Source: Bog-756 sp963699085 (GTDB taxonomy: Bacteria; Actinomycetota; Acidimicrobiia; Acidimicrobiales; RAAP-2). Taken from it: a DNA stretch of 64,000 nt. Location: NCBI GenBank assembly GCA_963699085.1, contig CAVOTH010000004.1:682001-746000 (forward strand), written 5' to 3'. The position numbers were made by a program, and so were the translations under genes. Position 1 is the first letter of the stretch; every line of letters starts with the position of its first letter. The notes under the pieces were generated by a model. That model had not been told where the DNA came from. It did no database searches and saw only the letters and a program-made list of their open reading frames with translations. Of this stretch, positions 52,959-61,815 are shown piece after piece.

Positions 52959-54624
52959 CGATGTCGATCAGGTGGGGGTCGCGCCCCTCGGCCCGGGCCA
53001 GGGCGGCACCGACCAACTCGCGGAAGAGCGGGTGGGGCTGATCGGGACGGCTCTTGAACTCGGGATGGGCCTGGGTGCCCACCCAGAACGGGTGTCCGGG
53101 AAGCTCGATGAACTCCACCAGGCGACCGTCGGGTGACATGCCCGAGCACACCAGACCGGCCTCTTCGAGCTTGCCGCGGAAACGGGGGTTCACCTCGTAG
53201 CGGTGCCGGTGGCGTTCGGACACGACCACGTCGCCGTAGGCATCGGCGACCTGGGAGCCCGGTAACAGGCGGGCATCGTAGGAGCCGAGCCGCATGGTCC
53301 CGCCCTTGTCGGACACCTCGACCTGGTCGTCCATGAGGTCGACCACCGGGAAGCGGGTGGTGGCTTCGAACTCGCGGGAGTTGGCGCCCTCCATACCGGC
53401 CAGTGTCCGGGCGAACTCGATGATCATCACCTGGAGGCCCAGGCACAGGCCGAGGAGAGGGAGTTCGTTCTCCCGGGCGTAGCGGGCGGCGGCGATCTTG
53501 CCTTCGACGCCCCGCTCGCCAAAGCCGCCGGGGATGACCAGACCGTCGAAGCCCCGGAGGCCGTCGCGCTCCAACAGGTCGGGCACGGTGGCCGCCTGGA
53601 CCCACTCGATCTCGACCTTGGCGCCGTGGTGGAATCCGGCGTGGCGCAGTGATTCGACGACCGACAGGTAGGCGTCGGGCAGGTCCACGTACTTGCCGAT
53701 GATCCCGATCCGGACCGGGCGCACGGCGGCGGCCACCTGGGCCACCAGGTGCTCCCACCGGGAGAGGTCGATCGGGTGGTCGGCCACGTCGATCTCCAGG
53801 ATGTCGAGCAGGTAACCGTCGAGGCCTTCTTCGTGCAGGACGAGGGGGATCTGGTAGATGTTGTCGGCGTCGACGCACGAGACGACGGCCTGCATGGGCA
53901 CGTCGCACAGCAGCGAGATCTTCCGCTTCAGGTCCTCGGAGATCATCCGGTCCGAGCGGCAGACGATCACGTCGGGCTGGATGCCCTGGCTGCGCAGGTC
54001 GGTGACCGAGTGCTGGGTCGGCTTGGTCTTCTGCTCGCCCGAGGGACGCAGGTAGGGCACCAGGGTCAGGTGCACGTAGGCCACATTGGCCCGGCCCACA
54101 TCCCGGCGGAACTGGCGGATGGCCTCGATGAACGGGAGGATCTCGATGTCACCCACCGTGCCGCCGATCTCCACGATGACCACGTCCACGCCGGTCTGGC
54201 CGAGCTTGTGGATGTGGTTCTTGATCTCGTCGGTGATGTGGGGGATGACCTGCACGGTCTTTCCCAGGTAGTCACCCCGACGCTCCTTGGCGATGACCGA
54301 CGAGTAGATCCGCCCGGTGGTGGCGTTGGATCCCTTGTGGAGGTTCTCATCGATGAAGCGCTCATAGTGACCGAGGTCCAGGTCGGTCTCACCGCCGTCC
54401 TCGGTGACGAAGACCTCGCCGTGCTCGAACGGGTTCATGGTCCCCGGGTCCACGTTGATGTACGGGTCGAGCTTGCACATGGTGACCTTGAGGCCGCGGC
54501 ACTTGAGGAGCCGACCGAGCGACGACGCCGTAAGCCCCTTGCCCAGCGACGAGGACACCCCGCCGGTGAAGAATACGTATTTGGTCTGTCGTGCGGTCAC
54601 GTCGCTGCCATCCGCTTGGGGCAC
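52945..54624 (-). CDS. pyrG: CTP synthase
   Basis: A 559-residue enzyme making CTP from UTP with glutamine nitrogen. Synthetase domain (about 12-280): VFFTGGVSSSLGKGLTASSL, KLDPYINVDPGTMNPFEHGE, GGTVGDIEILPFIEA. Glutaminase domain (about 300-550): FDGLVIPGGFGERG, nucleophile Cys in LLGLCLGLQ, and His/Glu in VGTQAHPEFKSRP. The GTG at 54624 has TAACCT 6 nt upstream. First gene of the pyrG-Nudix-xerD operon. Confidence 0.97.
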   Translation of the reverse strand: MPQADGSDVTARQTKYVFFTGGVSSSLGKGLTASSLGRLLKCRGLKVTMCKLDPYINVDPGTMNPFEHGEVFVTEDGGETDLDLGHYERFIDENLHKGSNATTGRIYSSVIAKERRGDYLGKTVQVIPHITDEIKNHIHKLGQTGVDVVIVEIGGTVGDIEILPFIEAIRQFRRDVGRANVAYVHLTLVPYLRPSGEQKTKPTQHSVTDLRSQGIQPDVIVCRSDRMISEDLKRKISLLCDVPMQAVVSCVDADNIYQIPLVLHEEGLDGYLLDILEIDVADHPIDLSRWEHLVAQVAAAVRPVRIGIIGKYVDLPDAYLSVVESLRHAGFHHGAKVEIEWVQAATVPDLLERDGLRGFDGLVIPGGFGERGVEGKIAAARYARENELPLLGLCLGLQVMIIEFARTLAGMEGANSREFEATTRFPVVDLMDDQVEVSDKGGTMRLGSYDARLLPGSQVADAYGDVVVSERHRHRYEVNPRFRGKLEEAGLVCSGMSPDGRLVEFIELPGHPFWVGTQAHPEFKSRPDQPHPLFRELVGAALARAEGRDPHLIDIGAVG

Positions 54625-54630
54625 CCGCTG

Positions 54631-54636
54631 AGGTTA
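54631..54636 (-). promoter_or_regulatory. Putative -10 element of pyrG
   Basis: TAACCT on the minus strand, 6 nt before the GTG at 54624; no Shine-Dalgarno is present, so a leaderless mRNA is likely. Confidence 0.4.
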
Positions 54637-54663
54637 CCGGAACCGATCACTTCGACGTGCGGA

Positions 54664-54682
54664 CCCCAGTCAATCACTGGGG
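54664..54682 (-). terminator. Weak hairpin at the end of recN
   Basis: CCCCAGT, loop of 5, ACTGGGG: a 7-bp stem that overlaps the recN stop. No T-run; may help end the tlyA-nadK-recN transcript before the pyrG promoter. Confidence 0.25.
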
Positions 54683-56284
54683 CCCCGGTCGCCCAGCAGT
54701 TCGCGGGCGTGGCGACGTGCCGATTCGCTTTCGGGGCTGCCCGACAGCATGCGGCTGATCTCGACCACCCGCGCCTCGGGGTCGAGCAGGGTCACCTCGG
54801 AACGGGTCCGACCATCGGCCTCGACCTTGCGCACGGCAACCTGGGCATCGGCCAGCGCCGCCACCTGGGCGAGATGGGTGACCACCAACACCTGCGCATA
54901 GTGGCCGAGCCCGGCGAGGGCGGCGCCCACCGCGGTGGCGGCCGTCCCCCCCACGCCGGCATCGACCTCGTCGAAGACCAGGACACCCGGTGCATCGGTC
55001 AGAGCGAGTCGCACGGCCAGCATGGTGCGGGACAGCTCGCCCCCCGACGCCGCCTTCGACAACGGCAGTGCCGGCTCGCCCGGGTTGGCGGCGAGCTCAA
55101 ACGTGACGTGGTCGGCACTCCCCTCCCCCTCGACCCGGATGGTGAATCGGGCGGAGGGCATGGCCAGGTCGTGGAGGGTCATCTCGATCTCCGACGCCAG
55201 CAGGGGGGCGGCGCGCCGGCGCTCACGGGCCACCACCGCCTCGGCCTCGGCCACCTGGGACCGGGCCCGGGCGACATGCCGGTCGAGCTCGGCCGCCCGC
55301 TCCTCGAGCCCGGCCAGCTCGACCAGCCGCTCCCGGGCGCTGTCGGCGCGGACCAGGACGTCCTCCAAGGTCGGGCCGTACTTGCGGGCCAGCTCGCGCA
55401 AGGCCTGGCGTCGCTCACGCACCTGATCGAGCCGCTCGGGATCGTCCTCCCATGTCTCGACCACCGTGCGCATTTCGCTGGCCAGATCAGCGAGCTCGCC
55501 CATGGCGGCCCGCACCCGTCGGTCCACCGCGGCCAGGGGCGCCAGGCCGGCCAACGCGCCCGAGGCCTCGGCCAGGCGGTCCACCGCCGCAGCCCCGCCC
55601 CGGTCGTCATCACCGACCAGCGCCTCGAGGGCCACGGCCGCCGCGGCCCGGTAGGAGGAGGCCTCGGCCAGCCGGTCCTCTTCGGCCTCCAGGTCGGCAT
55701 CCTCGTCCGGCCCGGCCAGACCGGCCCCGTCGATCTCCGCCACCTCGAAGGCCAGCAGATCCGCGTCCACGGCGGCGGCGTTCGGCATCACCCCCGAGCC
55801 CTTCCACCTCGCGCAACAACGCGGCGAGAGCGGCCCGGGCGGCATCGAGCGGCGATGTGTCGACCGCCCCGAAGGCGTCCAGGGCCCGGCGTTGGGCCTC
55901 GGGGACCACCAGGGTCCGGTGCTGGTGCTGACCGTGGAGTTCGAGGAGCCCTGACGCCGTTCCGGCCAATGAGCCGACCGGTGCGGGCCGGCCGTCCACC
56001 CAGGCCTTGGACCGGCCCTGGCGGGCCAACGACCGGGCCAGCACGATCTCCTCGTCTCCGTCGGCATCGACGAACCGGCCCTCGACATAGGCCTCGTCGG
56101 CGCCGGCCCGCACCACGGCGGGATCGCCCCGCCCGCCCAGCAATAGGCTGAGAGCCCCGATGAGGAGTGTCTTTCCGGCTCCGGTCTCACCGGTGAGGGC
56201 GGTCATCCCCGGTCCCAGCGCCACGGTGACGTCGTCGATCACGCCGAGGTCGCGCACGTGCAGCTCGACCAGGCGGCGACTCAT
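54670..56284 (-). CDS. recN: DNA repair protein RecN, frameshifted
   Basis: A 537-residue SMC-like ATPase for double-strand-break repair after removing one base. Walker A in TALTGETGAGKTLLIGALSLLLGG, LLELHGQHQHRTLV, long coiled coils in the middle, then SGGELSRTMLAVRLAL and Walker B VLVFDEVDAGVGG at the C-terminal side. The break is in the GGCGGCGGCG run at 55771-55780: LREVEGLGGDAERR continues as VDADLLAFEVAEID in another frame; the span is 3n+1. The gene is normally conserved, so a sequencing error is likely. It follows nadK by 7 bp. Confidence 0.9.
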
Positions 56285-56291
56285 CTGCCTG

Positions 56292-57116
56292 CTACCGGTC
56301 GGCCAGGTGGAACTTCGCCCGCAGGATGGCGTGGAAATCCCGGGAGCCGAACGTGACCAGACGGGCCGGACGGTCGCCCTCACGGCAGTCGACGGTGGCG
56401 CCCGGTTCGAGGGTGCACACGGTGATGCCGTCGACCACCAGTACCGCCGTCCGTGGCCCCAGCACCTCCAGATGGACACGTTGGGACGGGTCGAGGACCA
56501 GAGGGCGGTCGAACAGCATGTGGGGCGACACCGGGGTGAGGACGATGGCCCGCAGCCGGGGTGACAGCAGTGGACCGCGGGCTGACAGGTTGTAGGCGGT
56601 CGAGCCGGTAGGCGTGGCCATCAACAGGCCGTCGGCCGCATAGGTGACGAAGGGCCGGTCGTCGATGGAGGCCGCAACCCGCACGGTGTGGCCGGGTACC
56701 GTCTTCTCGACGGTCGCCTCGTTGAGGGCGCAGACGTCGGCCAGCAACGTGCCGTCGGCGCCGCGGACCTCCACGGCCAGGGTCATCCGTTCCTCGACCT
56801 CATAGGTGCCATCGAGGAACCGCTGGAGCGCGTCCTCGAGACCAGCGGGCTCGATCTCGGTGAGGTAGCCGAGAAGGCCGAGGTTGACCCCCATGACCGG
56901 CACCGACGCCTCGAGGGCGCTGTCGACGGCCCGCAGGAGGGTCCCGTCACCTCCCAGGCTGACCAGTAGGTCGGCACCCTCGACCGAAACCGAGCCGTCC
57001 TCGGCCAGAGCGGCGGTCACCTGGTGCCCCCGGGCCACCAGCCATTCGGTGGCCTTACCGGCGAGGTCGGCTGCCTCGGGGCGCTCCGGATGGACGTACA
57101 GGGCGATGCGGGCCAT
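56292..57116 (-). CDS. nadK: NAD kinase
   Basis: A 274-residue ATP/polyphosphate NAD kinase making NADP. The GGDGT motif (55-59) is in LLVSLGGDGTLLRAVD; also GVNLGLLGYLTEIEP, the ALNEATVEK motif, YAADGLLMATPTGSTAYNLSARGP and LTPVSPHMLFDRP. Lies between tlyA and recN, the standard actinobacterial order. Gap to tlyA is 2 bp. Confidence 0.96.
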   Translation of the reverse strand: MARIALYVHPERPEAADLAGKATEWLVARGHQVTAALAEDGSVSVEGADLLVSLGGDGTLLRAVDSALEASVPVMGVNLGLLGYLTEIEPAGLEDALQRFLDGTYEVEERMTLAVEVRGADGTLLADVCALNEATVEKTVPGHTVRVAASIDDRPFVTYAADGLLMATPTGSTAYNLSARGPLLSPRLRAIVLTPVSPHMLFDRPLVLDPSQRVHLEVLGPRTAVLVVDGITVCTLEPGATVDCREGDRPARLVTFGSRDFHAILRAKFHLADR

Positions 57117-57118
57117 GG

Positions 57119-57967
57119 TCAGTCCCCCGCACCTGGGTCATCCGGGTGGGCCTCGGCGACGGCGGCGTCGAGCATCGGACCGACCGGCGCAACGTGGGCG
57201 GTGGACCGTCCCGGATCAGGCGTGTGGGCATACAGGAGGAACTCGACGTTGCCCGAGTGGCCGGTGAGGGGTGACGGCATGGCCCCCATGATGACTGCTC
57301 CGGCGTCCACAAGCGCGGTTGCCACTTCGCCGAGGGTGCGCCGGTGTACTTCGGGGTCACGGATCACCCCTCGGCCGCGGGAGGCCTCGACCCGTCCGGC
57401 CTCGAACTGCGGCTTGGCCAGGACCACCAACGGGGCGCCGGGCGCGGCCACCGGTCCGGTGAGCACCGGCACGGCGCGTGTGGCCGAGATGAATGACAGA
57501 TCGGCGACCACCAGGTCCACCGGGACTCCCCCGACGGTGTCCAGGGTGACCGATCGGATGTCGAGTCGCTCATGGTTGTCGACCCGGGGGTCACTGCGGA
57601 GTTTCGGATGGAGTTGACCGTGGCCGACGTCGACGGCCATGATCCGGGCGGCACCGGCCTGGAGAAGACAGTCGGTGAATCCTCCGGTGGATGCACCGGC
57701 GTCGAGGGCTCGTTGACCGCTCGGGTCGAGTCCGAACCGGTCGAGTGCGGCGCGTAGCTTCTCGCCTCCCCGGCTCACGTAGGGAGGCCGGTCGCTCAGC
57801 AGCTCCACCGGTTCTGCGGGCGACACCAGGCGCGCCGGTTTGTCGGCGAGCGAACCCGATACGAGGACGATGCCCCGGGCGATCATCTCGACCGCCTGGG
57901 GGCGACTGTCGGCCAGACCCCGGGCGACGAGTGCCTTGTCCAGTCGCAGCCGCGCGGGAGGTGTCAG
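57119..57967 (-). CDS. tlyA: TlyA-family rRNA methyltransferase, unusual start
   Basis: A 2'-O-methyltransferase of 16S/23S rRNA. An N-terminal S4 domain (RLRLDKALVARGLADSRPQA) leads into a Rossmann methyltransferase with YVSRGGEKLRAALDRFG, ALDAGASTGGFTDCLLQ, DLVVADLSFISAT and LAKPQFEAG. The S4 domain lies upstream of the first ATG (57886). The frame is open, but no ATG, GTG or TTG lies between the S4 start and that ATG. The only candidate is the CTG at 57967, overlapping the previous stop as CTGA. Either CTG is used or an indel hides the start. Starting at 57886 would remove the S4 domain. Confidence 0.88.
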   Translation of the reverse strand: MTPPARLRLDKALVARGLADSRPQAVEMIARGIVLVSGSLADKPARLVSPAEPVELLSDRPPYVSRGGEKLRAALDRFGLDPSGQRALDAGASTGGFTDCLLQAGAARIMAVDVGHGQLHPKLRSDPRVDNHERLDIRSVTLDTVGGVPVDLVVADLSFISATRAVPVLTGPVAAPGAPLVVLAKPQFEAGRVEASRGRGVIRDPEVHRRTLGEVATALVDAGAVIMGAMPSPLTGHSGNVEFLLYAHTPDPGRSTAHVAPVGPMLDAAVAEAHPDDPGAGD

Positions 57968-58512
57968 TCGGCCGACCCGGTCGGCGCTCCGGTGGCCGGA
58001 GCCTTCTTGGCCGGAGCCTTCTTGGCGGCCGTCTTCGGGGCAGCCTTCTTGGCGGCAGTCTTCTTGGCAGCGGTCTTCTTGGCAGCGGTCTTCTTGGCCG
58101 GCGCCTTCTTGGCCGCAGTCTTCTTGGCTGTCGTCTTCTTGGCTGTCGTCTTCTTGGCTGTCGTCTTCTTGGCTGTCGTCTTCTTGGCTGTCGTCTTCTT
58201 GGCTGTCGTCTTCTTGCCGGCTTCGCCGGCGCGGGCGACCAGGGCTGCAACCTGTTTGGCCAGGTCGTCCAGGTTGGTGATTCCTACCGCCTCGAGCTGA
58301 CGGGACACTTCGGAGCGCACCGCAGCCAGGATCACTTCGGTGCCCTGTCGGCTGCGCTCGAGCAGGTCGTCGACACGAGCCTTGGCCTCGTCCCGTTGGA
58401 CATCGCCGTTCTGCACCAGCTCGGACACGAGCTCCTCGGCCTTCTTCCTGGTCATGTTGGTGAAGGCGATGCCTGCATCGATATACCGTTGAAGCGAGTC
58501 ATTAGTGGACAT
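57964..58512 (-). CDS. Phasin/histone-H1-like protein with KKTTA repeats
   Basis: A 182-residue protein. The N-terminal ~95 residues are helical and phasin/HbhA-like (FTNMTRKKAEELVSELVQNGD, DDLLERSRQGTEVILAAV). The C-terminal ~80 residues are Lys/Ala/Thr repeats: six KKTTA in a row, then KKTAA and KKAPA variants. The tail resembles eukaryotic histone H1 and bacterial nucleoid proteins and should bind DNA or RNA. The ATG at 58512 has TAGAGT 6 nt upstream. First gene of the operon to recN. Confidence 0.82.
   Translation of the reverse strand: MSTNDSLQRYIDAGIAFTNMTRKKAEELVSELVQNGDVQRDEAKARVDDLLERSRQGTEVILAAVRSEVSRQLEAVGITNLDDLAKQVAALVARAGEAGKKTTAKKTTAKKTTAKKTTAKKTTAKKTTAKKTAAKKAPAKKTAAKKTAAKKTAAKKAAPKTAAKKAPAKKAPATGAPTGSAD
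58121..58210 (-). repeat. Six perfect 15-bp tandem repeats (KKTTA codons)
   Basis: TTCTTGGCTGTCGTC is repeated without change at 58121, 58136, 58151, 58166, 58181 and 58196 (reverse strand codes KKTTA). Degenerate copies continue to about 58000. Copy number is likely to vary between strains and may be miscounted in assemblies. Confidence 0.95.
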
Positions 58513-58518
58513 ATACCC

Positions 58519-58524
58519 ACTCTA
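58519..58524 (-). promoter_or_regulatory. Putative -10 element of the H1-like operon
   Basis: TAGAGT on the minus strand, 6 nt before the ATG at 58512; suggests leaderless expression of the repeat protein and the tlyA-nadK-recN genes behind it. Confidence 0.4.
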
Positions 58525-58587
58525 CCAGGACTGTTAGCCAGGAGCAAGCACTTTGCAAGCAGATGGCACCATGCTTGCCGGACGCGA

Positions 58588-59376
58588 TCAGGCGCGTAGC
58601 TCCGATACCAGGGTGACCAGGTCGGCGGCCCGCACCGCCACCGGGCAATCGTCGACCGGAGTGCCCGCCGGGGTCACCCCCGAATCGACCAGGGCGAAGG
58701 GAATGTCGAGACGTTCGGCCAACAGGCCGTCGGTTCCAGGTTGGTCCCCGACCATCACCGCCGTCTCCCCACCTGCCAGGAGGTGGCGACGGATGTATTC
58801 GACCATCGGTGGATTCGGCTTGCCCGCTACCAGGGGCGTGACCCCCGACGCGGTGGCCACCGCGGCCAGGAGCGCGCCCGATCCCGGCAGCAGACCTTCC
58901 GGGGTCGGGTGGGTCGGATCCGCATTGGTGGCGATGAGCCTTCCCGTCTCCCGGGCCACGGTTGACACGGCGGTGAGCGCGGCGAAGTCGAAGTCGCGGC
59001 TCCATCCCACCACGGCGGCGTCACAAGGCGCATCCGTGACGATCTCGACCCCTCGCGCTTCCAGCGCTTCGCGGACACCGTCGCCGGCCAGCATGTGCAC
59101 GCGCATCCCGGACTGGAGCAGCGAAGCGGCGACGCGGGCCGAAGTCACCAGGTCCTCGGTTCCGGCTTCGATTCCGATGCGGGCCAACCGTCTCAACAAC
59201 TCGTCGACGGTGGGTGCCGAATTGTTGGTGGCATAGACCACCCGGGATCCTCCGGCTTTCAGTGTCCCTACCGCACCGGCTACGTCGCCGATGGGTTCAC
59301 CCGCCAACCACAACACCCCGTCGAGATCGATGATCCACACCGACGCCTCGAGCGGCGCCGACGGCGCCGGGCTCAT
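58588..59376 (-). CDS. HAD-superfamily (IIA, NagD-like) phosphatase
   Basis: A 262-residue phosphatase. The nucleophile motif is IIDLDGVLW (D17, D19), then VYATNNSAPTVDELLRRL (motif II), and AGKPNPPMVEYIRRHL with AVMVGDQPGTDGLLAE (motifs III/IV). The C2-type cap lies in the middle. Such genes are usually found beside tlyA in actinobacteria, as here. The start overlaps the desaturase stop (ATGA). Confidence 0.9.
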   Translation of the reverse strand: MSPAPSAPLEASVWIIDLDGVLWLAGEPIGDVAGAVGTLKAGGSRVVYATNNSAPTVDELLRRLARIGIEAGTEDLVTSARVAASLLQSGMRVHMLAGDGVREALEARGVEIVTDAPCDAAVVGWSRDFDFAALTAVSTVARETGRLIATNADPTHPTPEGLLPGSGALLAAVATASGVTPLVAGKPNPPMVEYIRRHLLAGGETAVMVGDQPGTDGLLAERLDIPFALVDSGVTPAGTPVDDCPVAVRAADLVTLVSELRA

Positions 59377-60563
59377 TCCGGTCCGGAGTCGGTGGCGTCC
59401 GCCTCCGGCGAGATCACCTTCGTGCTCTTCCGGCGACGGGTGGTGGCGGCCAGTTGGTCGGCCGATTCGAGCGCCCGGGCAATCAGTCCGGCCAATGCCG
59501 ATCGGTGTTCGTCTGATTCCGTCGGAGCCGATGAGCCAGTCGGATCAGGCGACTCGGCCGCAGTGGCGGCGGTAGTCGCGTCGGACACCTCGGTCGAGGG
59601 AGCGATCGGACGTGCGCTCAGGTCGGCGATGCGCTCCCCGGTGATCTTGGCCGCCCGTTCCCAATAGGAGCGGAACATGCCGATGTCAAAGGCCCCGTCG
59701 CGGACCCGCGCCTGATCGAGCAGGCGGGCCGGCGGGTTCTTCAGGTCGCGCACGATGTGGAGGGCGGCGAGCACCTTCAGCCCGTACCAGGTCGGGTCGT
59801 ACTCCCACCACCGGAATCCCTGACGCACCGAGGCGGGCAGGTAGTGGTGGTTGTTGTGCCATCCCTCTCCCCCGGTGATGACGGCGATGAGGAATGAGTT
59901 ACGGCTGGTGTCCGGGGTGGCGTAGCGACGGCGTCCCATCACATGGGCCATGGAGTTCACCAGGAACGTCCCGTGCCAGAGCAGCACGGTCGACAGGAAG
60001 AATCCGACGAACAGGCCACCCCAACCGAAGAACACGAATGTGGCGATGGCCAGAGCCCACGGACCGACCCAGTTGTACCGCTCCAGCCAGCGGAGCTCGG
60101 GGAAGGCGGCGAAGTCCTTGATTCCGTCCAGGTCGGTGGACTTGTACTTGGTCGAGAGGATCCATCCGACGTGGCTCCACCAGAAACCGTCCCGGGGAGA
60201 GTGCACATCGTCGTCGAGGTCGGTGTAGCGGTGATGGGTCCGGTGGTGGCTGGCCCACCACAATGGGCCCTTCTGCACGGCGGTGGTCCCACCGAAGGCC
60301 ATCAGGAACTGGGCGACCCGGCCCATCTTGTAGCTGCGATGCGAGAAATAGCGGTGATATCCGGCGGTGATACAGAACATCCGGGTGAGGTACAGCACGC
60401 CGCAGAGCACCCAGTCCTGCCAGGTGACGTCCACGAAGAATGCCGCCAGTGGGGCCAGATGGACCAGGAAGAACGGGATGGCCGATACCCAGTCGGTGCG
60501 CGCCTCGTCGGTGCCGGACCCGGGCTGTGGTCGTCCTGGGGTGGTTGCAGTGGTTGCGGTCAT
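59373..60563 (-). CDS. Membrane acyl-CoA/fatty-acid desaturase with long C-terminal tail
   Basis: A 396-residue di-iron desaturase. The three His boxes are HRYFSHR, HHRTHHR and HNNHH in GWHNNHHYLPASVRQGFR; four membrane segments. Family: delta-9-type stearoyl-CoA desaturase. The core ends near residue 315; the last ~80 residues are a Ser/Thr/Ala/Glu-rich tail with a basic patch (TTRRRKSTK), absent from standard members. I use the ATG at 60563. Makes unsaturated membrane lipids, and is coupled to the HAD gene by ATGA. Confidence 0.9.
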   Translation of the reverse strand: MTATTATTPGRPQPGSGTDEARTDWVSAIPFFLVHLAPLAAFFVDVTWQDWVLCGVLYLTRMFCITAGYHRYFSHRSYKMGRVAQFLMAFGGTTAVQKGPLWWASHHRTHHRYTDLDDDVHSPRDGFWWSHVGWILSTKYKSTDLDGIKDFAAFPELRWLERYNWVGPWALAIATFVFFGWGGLFVGFFLSTVLLWHGTFLVNSMAHVMGRRRYATPDTSRNSFLIAVITGGEGWHNNHHYLPASVRQGFRWWEYDPTWYGLKVLAALHIVRDLKNPPARLLDQARVRDGAFDIGMFRSYWERAAKITGERIADLSARPIAPSTEVSDATTAATAAESPDPTGSSAPTESDEHRSALAGLIARALESADQLAATTRRRKSTKVISPEADATDSGPE

Positions 60564-60636
60564 CTGAGCGGGCCGCCGCCTACCGACGACAACGGGTCCA
60601 GCGTAGTGGACTGCCGTCGCCTCGGGAAGCTTCGCA

Positions 60637-61737
60637 TCAGACCACGTACAGGTTCCCGTTGGCGCCTTTGATGACCTTGATGGGTGTGAGTCCGTAGGTC
60701 GCCGGGCCCTGTATGAGGGCTCCGGTCTCCGAGTCGAACTCCGAGCCGTGGCAGGGACAGGCGATGATGTCGGACTTGGCCTGGTAGGCGACGGTGCACC
60801 CCTCATGCGGGCAGATGGCGTCGAACGCCACGAAATTGTCACTGGTGTGTTGGATCACCAACGACGGGTCCCCCGTCGACGGGTCGGTGAACGCCGCGGA
60901 CCCGCCGACCGGAACGCTCGACGCCGGGCCGATCGAGGTGCCCTTCGGAACGGATCCCGCAGCCTTGCTTCCACCGGTTGTCGACGTGGCCGACGTGGTC
61001 GACGTGGTCGACGAGGGCGCGGGAAGCGTGTCGATGTTGGTGGAGGCGGGTGACGTGTTGAGGGCCTGGCCGATTCCCGTCACCGCCCCGGCGAACACGG
61101 CAGCACCTCCGGCCACCAGGCCGATGACTGCACCCCGCGACATCACCGTCCTGTCGCCGTCGGCACCGGTCGGGACCGCGGTGGACCGGCGATCCATCCA
61201 GGTGTCGAGGGCCGGTGCGCCTCCTGCCCCGGCCAGGATGAACGGAATCCAGGTGAAGACGAAGACGATGTCAGCACCCGTGTAGTACGGCGCCGTGTGG
61301 AAAGAGATCGCCAGGAACAGGCTGAACGATAGGATCACCCCGCCGACGGCCGCCACTCTGGTGAGCAGGCCGAGCAGTGCCCCGATCCCGATGGCCACTT
61401 CACCGATGGCGACCACCACTCCGATTTCAGGAGCGGCGCCGATCATGTGGGTCAGCAGGCCTCCGATCGGGCTGGTGCGGGCGGCGCCGACCATCTGGGC
61501 ATGGATCGATGCAGGAGCGGCGATACGGAAGAAGTTCGGGTTGGACAGCTTCTGGAGGCCGGCGAAGAGAAAGGTGACTCCGAGGAACAGCCGGAGCGGC
61601 AGCAGGTACCAACCGGGAGAGATGGACCCGTCCGGGTTGCGGACCTGCCACATGCTGCGGTCGCCGGTCCGATCCGACGTCGTCGGCCAGGGTTCGCTCG
61701 GACCGTCGCCCCGTCGGCGCACGGTGTCGGAGGTCAT
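60637..61737 (-). CDS. DoxX membrane domain fused to a Rieske [2Fe-2S] domain
   Basis: A 366-residue fusion. A DoxX-like membrane domain (about 45-175) has four helices, with LRLFLGVTFLFAGLQKLSNP and GEVAIGIGALLGLLTRVA. A further membrane segment lies at about 195-215, then a Thr/Ser linker (about 220-250) and a C-terminal Rieske domain (about 260-366) with cluster motifs CPHEGC and CPCHGSEFD. The Rieske domain should be extracytoplasmic. DoxX is linked to thiosulfate/quinone oxidation in archaea, so electron transfer at the membrane is likely, but the partner is unknown. Start ATG 61737. Confidence 0.85.
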   Translation of the reverse strand: MTSDTVRRRGDGPSEPWPTTSDRTGDRSMWQVRNPDGSISPGWYLLPLRLFLGVTFLFAGLQKLSNPNFFRIAAPASIHAQMVGAARTSPIGGLLTHMIGAAPEIGVVVAIGEVAIGIGALLGLLTRVAAVGGVILSFSLFLAISFHTAPYYTGADIVFVFTWIPFILAGAGGAPALDTWMDRRSTAVPTGADGDRTVMSRGAVIGLVAGGAAVFAGAVTGIGQALNTSPASTNIDTLPAPSSTTSTTSATSTTGGSKAAGSVPKGTSIGPASSVPVGGSAAFTDPSTGDPSLVIQHTSDNFVAFDAICPHEGCTVAYQAKSDIIACPCHGSEFDSETGALIQGPATYGLTPIKVIKGANGNLYVV

Positions 61738-61803
61738 CAACGGTCTCCCATGGCGCTGACGATACAGGCTGGTCCCGCAGGTCCACTGTCGCCCCGCCCG
61801 GTC

Positions 61804-61809
61804 TACGAT
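61804..61809 (+). promoter_or_regulatory. Putative -10 element
   Basis: TACGAT, identical to the trpS hexamer and 6 nt before the GTG at 61816; supports that start. Confidence 0.4.
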
Positions 61810-61815
61810 GGAGTC

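Noticed and set aside
53749..56151. An 800-residue open frame on the plus strand
   Set aside because: It is antisense to pyrG and recN and is an artefact of high GC; composition is rich in G, R, H and P with no domain.
58121..58210. 15-bp repeats as a CRISPR or iteron array
   Set aside because: Contiguous, without spacers, and in frame with KKTTA codons of a real gene.
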